NCBI GenBank assembly: GCA_900546355.1
Contig: URCM01000027.1
Location: 1-29,852, forward strand
DNA length: 29,852 bases
Direction of reading: 5' to 3'
Source: an uncultured Bacteroides sp.
GTDB taxonomy: Bacteria > Bacteroidota > Bacteroidia > Bacteroidales > Bacteroidaceae
The notes under the pieces were generated by a model. That model was given only the letters and a program-made list of their open reading frames with translations. It did no database searches and had not been told where the DNA came from. Positions 24,629 through 29,852 of the stretch are shown here, in pieces; the stretch's first letter is position 1, and each line of letters starts with the position of its first letter. A program made the translations under genes and the position numbers.

Positions 24629-25855
24629 CTACTTCGCTGTTTGCATTGGCCGCACATCAGGCAAGAACACAGCTATAATGCCCAATAACGGTAGCCACGT
24701 GCTGACACGGAAAACAAACTCAATGCTCGTATGGTCTGCCAGCCAGCCGAAGAATGCCGAACCGATACCACCTAACCCAAACATCAAGCCGAAGAAAATC
24801 CCCGCTATCATTCCTACTTTGTCAGGCTTTAAATCGGTAGCATAAACCACGATAGCCGAAAATGCCGAAGCGATAATCAGTCCTGTAATGACTGCCATCG
24901 TGATAGTTCCGCCTAAACCGAGGTAAGGCATGGCCAATGTAAACGGTGCCGCTCCGAGGATGGAAAATAAGATTACGTACTTTCGCCCATAACGGTCGCC
25001 CAAGAAACCGCCGAGTAAAGTTCCAATGGCAAAAGCTGCAAGGTAAGCAAACAAGCAATATTGCGACTGCTGTACCGTGAGGCTGAACTTCTCCATCAGA
25101 TAAAACGTAAAATAACTTGTCATACAAGCATTGAAGAAATATTTCGAGAAAATCATCAGCACTAAGATGGCAAGTGCATGGTCGACCGTTTTCTTCGGAA
25201 GCGTACAAACACCCGTCACGGGTTTATGATGGAATGTCTTTATCTGTGTCAGTAATAATTTGTACCAATATCCTATGCGGGTCAGCAACATTGAAGCAAG
25301 CAATGCCGCCAAGGCAAACCATCCCACAGCGTGCTGTCCGTAAGGAATGACAATCAGTGCCGCCAATAACGGCCCGATAGCACTTCCTCCATTTCCGCCC
25401 ACTTGAAAAATAGACTGGGCCAGACTTTTCTTCCCGCCCGAAGCCAACTGGGCCACCCGAGACGCTTCGGGATGAAATACCGATGAGCCACAACCAATCA
25501 AGGCTACTGACAATAAAATCGGTAAGAAATCGGGAGCAAAAGCCAATGCCACCAAGCCTATAAGCGTAAAGCACATGCCGGCTGCCAACGAGTAAGGCTG
25601 CGGATGACGGTCGGCATAACGTCCTACAAAAGGCTGGAGCACAGAAGACGTCAACTGAAACACTAACGTAATAATACCTATCTGTGCAAACGTAAACCCG
25701 TATTTATCTTTCAATAAAGGATAAAGCGCAGGGATAACCGACTGTATCATGTCATTCAGCAAATGACATGTACCTATCGTACATAAAATGGCGTATGCGG
25801 TTCCTTCCGCTACGTGCGGATGTCCCTTGATTTTACTCAATACTTTGCTTATCAT
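24629..25855 (-). CDS. MFS transporter, fosmidomycin-resistance (Fsr) family
   Basis: A 408-residue, 12-helix major facilitator protein. The N-terminal TCHLLNDMIQSVIPALYPLLKDKYGFTFAQIG and SSVFHPEASRVAQLASGGKKSLAQSIFQVGGNGG blocks are characteristic of the Fsr branch, whose E. coli member exports fosmidomycin. The MFS loop motif appears as GRYADRHPQPYS between helices 2 and 3 and GGFLGDRYGRKYVILF in the second half. The physiological substrate here is unknown. It lies 30 bp after the helicase stop and 2 bp before ogt. Confidence 0.93.
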   Translation of the reverse strand: MISKVLSKIKGHPHVAEGTAYAILCTIGTCHLLNDMIQSVIPALYPLLKDKYGFTFAQIGIITLVFQLTSSVLQPFVGRYADRHPQPYSLAAGMCFTLIGLVALAFAPDFLPILLSVALIGCGSSVFHPEASRVAQLASGGKKSLAQSIFQVGGNGGSAIGPLLAALIVIPYGQHAVGWFALAALLASMLLTRIGYWYKLLLTQIKTFHHKPVTGVCTLPKKTVDHALAILVLMIFSKYFFNACMTSYFTFYLMEKFSLTVQQSQYCLFAYLAAFAIGTLLGGFLGDRYGRKYVILFSILGAAPFTLAMPYLGLGGTITMAVITGLIIASAFSAIVVYATDLKPDKVGMIAGIFFGLMFGLGGIGSAFFGWLADHTSIEFVFRVSTWLPLLGIIAVFLPDVRPMQTAK

Positions 25856-25885
25856 TGTTTTGTGTTTTATGTCGTTTCTTATCTG

Positions 25886-27778
25886 TTAATCCTGGTGCAA
25901 ACACTCAATGTATGTGTAAAGCTTCCGGTAAAAAGCGTGTCGCGTCAAGGTCGATGCGTCACCTAAGATAATCAGCTTCATGCGTGCACGGGTTATAGCA
26001 ACATTCATCCGCCGCAAATCATTCAAAAAACCGATTTGTCCGTCTTCGTTTGCCCGTACCAAGCTGATAAGAATCACATCACGTTCCTGCCCTTGAAATC
26101 CGTCTACTGTATTAACCGTAATCAGCGGACGGAAAGGCTTGAAAAAGGTATCCCGTTTAATCAGTTGCCGCAAATATTGCACTTGCGCCTTGTAAGGAGA
26201 AATCACCCCCACGTCAATATGTTCGTCAAGAAAACGTTCCTTCCCGATGCGGGTGATATACGACTTTAACTGACTGATAGAAAGTTCGGCTTCCGGTTTG
26301 TTGATGCGTCCATAACTTTCACCTACAAATTCTTCATTGCAATCCATCCCTTCGGTATTAACCCACTCTATCGGCGTATCAAAATCGAGGATACCGCGAT
26401 ATTTTACCTCGGGAGCTGATTGTAACATTCCGCCGTAAAACCATTCAGACGAAAAACGCATAATCTCATCGTTCATCCGATATTGCACTTTCAAAAGCGA
26501 AACGGTTTCAGGTTTTTGCTTCACTATACACTGCATCAGCGTATGGCCTAATCCACCCCGCACCGCTTCTATGCATTTCACCGTAGGAGGAAGCTGGCAA
26601 TGGTCACCCGCAAAAACAACGCGGTCTGCCTTACGGATAGCAATCCAGCAAGCAGCTTCCAGTGCTTGGGCAGCTTCATCAATAAACAATGTACCAAATT
26701 TTTGTCCTATCAGCAGACGGTTCGCGCTGCCTGCCAACGTACAGGCGATAACCCGTGATTCGGAGAACAATGCGGTATTGATGCGAATCTCTATTTCCGA
26801 TGCGCGATCTTTTAACGAATTGATTTTCGTACGGATATTTTCTCGGTCGTTCGCTCTACGAAGTTTCGTGTACAGGTCGCGGATGGCACGGCGGATACCC
26901 CATAATTGCGGATAATCGGGATGCGACTCAAACCGGCGTTCGTAAGTAAATGAAAGCATTTTGTCGTTCACTCGGCTCGGATTCCCGATACGGAGCACAT
27001 TTACACCTCTATCTACCAGTTTTTCGCTAATCCAATCGACTGCCATATTGCTTTGCGCGCATACCAGTACTTGATTCTCACGGTGCAAGGTTTCATATAT
27101 AGCTTCTACCAGCGTTGTTGTCTTTCCTGTGCCCGGAGGTCCGTGTACAATGGCTACATCCTTGGCATGAAGTACCTTATTGACTGCTTCTTCCTGCGTA
27201 CGGTTCAACCACGGAAAACGTTGCGGCTGGAAGGTAAATGTTGAAACAGGCTGTGTCCCGTGAAAAATGTCACGTAACTCTGCCAAACGGTTATTCTTGG
27301 CACCAATAACTTGCTTCAGTGCTTCAAACATCAGGCGATAACTGGTCTCATCAAAATAAAGCTGCACTCCCAGCACTTCCTTGCCCTGCAACGACAACAA
27401 CGCATCGGCATTCGGCAAAACCACCACCATACGGTTTTCATCGACATAATTCACCGTTGCCACGAAAGGAAGATAAGTCAGTTTCCCTATCACGTCTTGC
27501 GTAAAGAAGCAGACCGGACGACCATATTCAAACAGATGTTCTATCTCTTTGTCTTCTCTTCGTTCTACCTCTACGACCAATTGGTTCAAGGCGTTGTAAT
27601 AACTGCGCCCGATATCCAATGGGTACCAACACATCCCCCGTTTCACCTTTCTGCCGATTCCCATCAGTTCGGTCTGTTGCTTAAACAGCTCTTTTTCGTA
27701 TTCATACTCCAGCTGCAACAAATCATACTGGCGTTGCAAATATAATATCGGTGAGCTTATCGAAGTCGTTTCTTTCAT
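25886..27778 (-). CDS. SF1B UPF1/IGHMBP2-like helicase
   Basis: A 630-residue DNA/RNA helicase. A helical N-terminal segment (about residues 10-45) leads into a beta-barrel 1B-like region (about 45-150). The motor motifs follow: Q motif LNRTQEEAV (near 191), Walker A GPPGTGKTT (213-221), Ia VLVCAQSNMAVD, Walker B LFIDEAAQ (364-371), III AGDHCQLPPT (390-399), IV LLKVQYRMNDEI, V VNTVDGFQGQERDVI and VI NVAITRARMKL. The spacing and DEAAQ box place it with UPF1-like helicases rather than UvrD. The ATG at 27778 is chosen; the frame extends to 27799 only by a GTG that falls in the -7 box. It is divergent from the ATPase/DUF4435 pair, 133 bp away. Confidence 0.94.
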   Translation of the reverse strand: MKETTSISSPILYLQRQYDLLQLEYEYEKELFKQQTELMGIGRKVKRGMCWYPLDIGRSYYNALNQLVVEVERREDKEIEHLFEYGRPVCFFTQDVIGKLTYLPFVATVNYVDENRMVVVLPNADALLSLQGKEVLGVQLYFDETSYRLMFEALKQVIGAKNNRLAELRDIFHGTQPVSTFTFQPQRFPWLNRTQEEAVNKVLHAKDVAIVHGPPGTGKTTTLVEAIYETLHRENQVLVCAQSNMAVDWISEKLVDRGVNVLRIGNPSRVNDKMLSFTYERRFESHPDYPQLWGIRRAIRDLYTKLRRANDRENIRTKINSLKDRASEIEIRINTALFSESRVIACTLAGSANRLLIGQKFGTLFIDEAAQALEAACWIAIRKADRVVFAGDHCQLPPTVKCIEAVRGGLGHTLMQCIVKQKPETVSLLKVQYRMNDEIMRFSSEWFYGGMLQSAPEVKYRGILDFDTPIEWVNTEGMDCNEEFVGESYGRINKPEAELSISQLKSYITRIGKERFLDEHIDVGVISPYKAQVQYLRQLIKRDTFFKPFRPLITVNTVDGFQGQERDVILISLVRANEDGQIGFLNDLRRMNVAITRARMKLIILGDASTLTRHAFYRKLYTYIECLHQD

Positions 27779-27798
27779 ATATTTATTATTTCGCTGCA

Positions 27799-27806
27799 CA
27801 AAGGTA
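27799..27806 (-). promoter_or_regulatory. -7 promoter element of the helicase gene
   Basis: The minus strand reads TACCTTTG, an exact TAnnTTTG match. It predicts a start near 27792 and a leader of about 14 nt before the ATG at 27778. Confidence 0.55.
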
Positions 27807-27838
27807 CAAGTTCTTTTAAAAAAAGAGCGATGAAAAAA

Positions 27839-27869
27839 TTGATTAATTCCATTATTATCTGTATTTTTA
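27839..27869 (+). promoter_or_regulatory. Possible promoter of the ATPase/DUF4435 operon
   Basis: TTG at 27839-27841, a 20-bp spacer and TATTTTTA at 27862-27869 resemble a -33/-7 pair, with the last base of the -7 box not matching. It predicts a start near 27876 and a ~36-nt leader. Confidence 0.4.
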
Positions 27870-27911
27870 CGGAAATTAAAGGTAACAAGTCAACCCATTA
27901 ATAACACAGTC

Positions 27912-28736
27912 ATGAAAAAACAGGCAGACTATATCAAACGCATTGATATCAAAGGAATGTGGGGGCGCAAGGATATTTCGTGGGTGCTGCGTCCCGATGT
28001 TAATATTCTGAGTGGCGTGAACGGTATCGGCAAAAGCACCATCCTGAACAATTCTGTCCGGAGCCTGACCGCATTGGAAGGAGGAGCTTTGACCAACGAT
28101 TTTCACGAAGGCGTATCATTTGTCTTCTCTCCCGCGGATGCTACTTACATTAATTTTGATGTCATCCGGAGTTTTGACCGTCCGCTTATCAGTGCGGGAT
28201 TGCTTGAAAAAATCGGCAATCAAAACGTAAAGACCGAACTCGACTGGCAGCTGTACCAATTGCAGCGCCGTTATCTTGACTATCAAGTGAACATCGGAAA
28301 CCGTATTATCGAAATGCTGACCAGCGGTGACCCTGAGTTACAGGCGAAAGCACCCGAAATGTCAAAGCCCAAAACTTTATTCCAAAACCTGATAGACAAC
28401 TTATTCAATGATACGGGTAAGAAAATCAACCGGAAAAGCAACGAAATCTTATTCGAACAAGAAGGGGACGAACTGACTCCTTACCAGCTTTCATCGGGTG
28501 AAAAGCAAATGCTGGTTATCCTACTGACTGTACTGGTGCAAGACAACCAACCTTACGCCCTGTTTATGGACGAACCGGAAATCTCGTTGCACGTGGAATG
28601 GCAACAACAGCTAATCTTGCTGATACGGCAATTGAACCCGAACGCACAAATTATCCTGACCACTCATTCGCCGGCAGTCATCATGAACGGATGGATAGAT
28701 GCCGTAACCGAAGTGAGCGATATCACCCTTCATTAA
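27912..28736 (+). CDS. ABC-type AAA ATPase, possible AriA-like sensor
   Basis: A compact 274-residue ATPase of the AAA_21/AAA_15 (ABC/OLD-like) type. It has Walker A GVNGIGKST (35-43), ABC signature LSSGEKQML (193-201), Walker B ALFMDEPE (216-222, with D220 and E221), D-loop-like SLH, and H-loop H252 in TTHSP. The middle (about 75-185) is a short helical lid, much shorter than the SMC-like coiled coils of RecF or OLD proteins. The next gene, 13 bp on, encodes a DUF4435 protein. An ABC-type ATPase paired with DUF4435 is the composition of the PARIS anti-phage system (AriA plus AriB), so this may be the sensor/scaffold subunit. AriA proteins are longer as I remember them, so homology to PARIS itself is not proven. 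It could also be a core-genome pair of other function. Confidence 0.85.
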   Translation: MKKQADYIKRIDIKGMWGRKDISWVLRPDVNILSGVNGIGKSTILNNSVRSLTALEGGALTNDFHEGVSFVFSPADATYINFDVIRSFDRPLISAGLLEKIGNQNVKTELDWQLYQLQRRYLDYQVNIGNRIIEMLTSGDPELQAKAPEMSKPKTLFQNLIDNLFNDTGKKINRKSNEILFEQEGDELTPYQLSSGEKQMLVILLTVLVQDNQPYALFMDEPEISLHVEWQQQLILLIRQLNPNAQIILTTHSPAVIMNGWIDAVTEVSDITLH

Positions 28737-28749
28737 AAAACATACGGCT

Positions 28750-29751
28750 ATGGGAAAAAGACTTACCGAGAACTTGTCCTCGCTTTATTTAGGCGCAGCC
28801 AACAGTTTGAAACCTAAAAAAGCAAGAAAGAAAATCGTGGCTTATGTAGAGAGCTATGATGATGTATCTTTTTGGCGTTCCTTGTTAGCCGAATACGAAA
28901 ACGAAAACCGTTATTTTGAAGTGATACTTCCCTCGCGCACTTCGTTAGCAAAAGGCAAAAAAAGCGTACTGATGAATCAATTGGGCAAGCAATTAGGCGA
29001 AAACATGATAGCTTGCGTAGACAGCGATTACGACTATTTGTTGCAAGGACGGACTCAAACCTCACGCTACATGATAGAATGCCCTTACGTACTCCAAACC
29101 TATGCCTATGCTATCGAAAACTATCATTGTTATGCTGAGGGATTGCACGAAGTATGCGTAATGGCTACCTTAAACGACCATGTCCTGATAGATTTTCCGG
29201 CCTATATGAAGCTTTATTCACAAATCGCTTACCCGCTTTTTGTATGGTCGGTATGGTTCTACCGCCAGCATAACCTATCAGAATTTTCATTACTCGATTT
29301 TTGCTCGTATGTCAAAATCGAACAAGTGGGTATCCGGCATCCTGAATACAGCTTGGGAGTCATGTCGAAAAAGGTAAACCGCAAACTGCGCGACTTGGAA
29401 CATCATCACCCGGAAGGTATCCCCGAAGTAGAAGCGATGAAAGAAGAATTCAAGCGGTTAGGCGTTTATCCGGAAAACACTTACTTGTTTATACAAGGGC
29501 ATCACTTGTTAGACAATGTTATCATGCGTCTGCTCGTCCCTGTATGTACTTACCTGCGGCGGGAACGGGAACAACAGATAAACGATCTCGCTTTGCACGA
29601 AACCCAACGGCGCAATGAACTGACCGCCTATCAGCGTAGCCAAGTAGACGTGACATTGGTTATCCATAAAAACACCAACTACAAAGACTCTCCCACTTAT
29701 CAGATGATACGGCGTGACGTGGAGAATTTCTTGCGGATTATTAAGGCATGA
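28750..29751 (+). CDS. DUF4435 protein, TOPRIM-like, possible AriB-type effector
   Basis: A 333-residue protein resembling DUF4435. The N-terminal third has a TOPRIM-like layout: VAYVESYDDVSFWRSLL with conserved E34 and D37/D38, then IACVDSDYDYLL with D91, D93 and D95, positions expected to bind metal in TOPRIM nucleases. ENYHCYAEGLHEV (near 122-134) fits the conserved DUF4435 ENY block. The rest is helical with no motif I recognise. In PARIS the DUF4435 subunit AriB is a toxic nuclease released by the ATPase when phage is sensed. The start 13 bp after the ATPase stop indicates co-translation of the pair. Nuclease activity and a defence role are inferences. Confidence 0.82.
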   Translation: MGKRLTENLSSLYLGAANSLKPKKARKKIVAYVESYDDVSFWRSLLAEYENENRYFEVILPSRTSLAKGKKSVLMNQLGKQLGENMIACVDSDYDYLLQGRTQTSRYMIECPYVLQTYAYAIENYHCYAEGLHEVCVMATLNDHVLIDFPAYMKLYSQIAYPLFVWSVWFYRQHNLSEFSLLDFCSYVKIEQVGIRHPEYSLGVMSKKVNRKLRDLEHHHPEGIPEVEAMKEEFKRLGVYPENTYLFIQGHHLLDNVIMRLLVPVCTYLRREREQQINDLALHETQRRNELTAYQRSQVDVTLVIHKNTNYKDSPTYQMIRRDVENFLRIIKA

Positions 29752-29754
29752 CTG

Positions 29755-29852
29755 CTTGACAATCCTATAGGGATAAAGGGAGGACTGGCATACATATAGT
29801 AAGAAGCTGTTTTGAATTTATCGTGCGATGATTTGGGATGAGTTTTTGAGGC
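29755..29852. other. Right-edge non-coding tail
   Basis: After the DUF4435 stop the last ~100 bp hold no convincing coding frame. A small inverted repeat, CCTATAGG, lies near 29765. The final part, from about AAGAAGCTGTTTTGAATTT onward, has the feel of the end of an insertion sequence or another dispersed repeat, but without the flanking sequence this cannot be supported. Confidence 0.25.

Noticed and set aside
29795..29852. Possible insertion-sequence end at the right edge.
   Set aside because: Only about 60 bases are visible, with no terminal inverted repeat partner, target duplication or transposase in the window.

Overview
The window looks like chromosomal DNA from a Bacteroidales gut commensal, most likely Bacteroides or Phocaeicola. 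The evidence is the TAnnTTTG-type promoter elements in place of sigma70 boxes, the very short leaders with little Shine-Dalgarno signal, an OMP beta-barrel protein with an N-terminal carboxypeptidase-like domain, a SPASM radical SAM protein of the Bacteroidetes rSAM/lipoprotein type, and rsmA-mgtE-DUF349 in a row. No rRNA, tRNA, integrase or complete insertion sequence is visible. The species is not determined.

Layout. The left edge (1-174) may hold the last ~57 codons of a membrane protein. Minus-strand genes follow: radical SAM protein, Nudix hydrolase, and a histidine kinase/response regulator pair (kinase first, ATGA overlap). Divergent from the kinase is a GC-rich outer-membrane beta-barrel gene; the 375-bp gap between them holds four exact-length 41-bp tandem repeats. 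At 6.9-9.5 kb are two secreted carbohydrate deacetylases (SGNH/CE2-like and sialate O-acetylesterase-like). Minus-strand housekeeping genes come next: DUF349 protein, mgtE and rsmA. Then on the plus strand come a flippase-like membrane protein and pepD, a strong terminator, and a 410-bp gap with a 22-bp-phased palindrome array.

Further right are a membrane-anchored coiled-coil protein with a lipoprotein S41 protease, then an export operon driven by a near-consensus promoter (TolC-like, HlyD-like, two ABC-2 permeases, no ATPase). On the minus strand are a UPF1-like SF1 helicase, an Fsr-type MFS exporter and ogt. The right end holds a divergent two-gene unit: an ABC-type AAA ATPase (AAA_21/AAA_15-like) plus a DUF4435 protein with TOPRIM-like acidic motifs. 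That is the domain pairing of the PARIS (AriA/AriB) anti-phage system, but with a compact 274-residue ATPase. It is the best candidate for an unusual system here.

Non-coding structure is rich. Three palindromic elements of 60-73 bp (1911, 9522, 21530) appear to be related dispersed repeats. There is a 41-bp tandem repeat block, a 22-bp-period palindrome array, and a face-to-face overlapping promoter pair between rsmA and the flippase gene. Several genes have their first plausible ATG only 9-18 nt downstream of the predicted transcription start.
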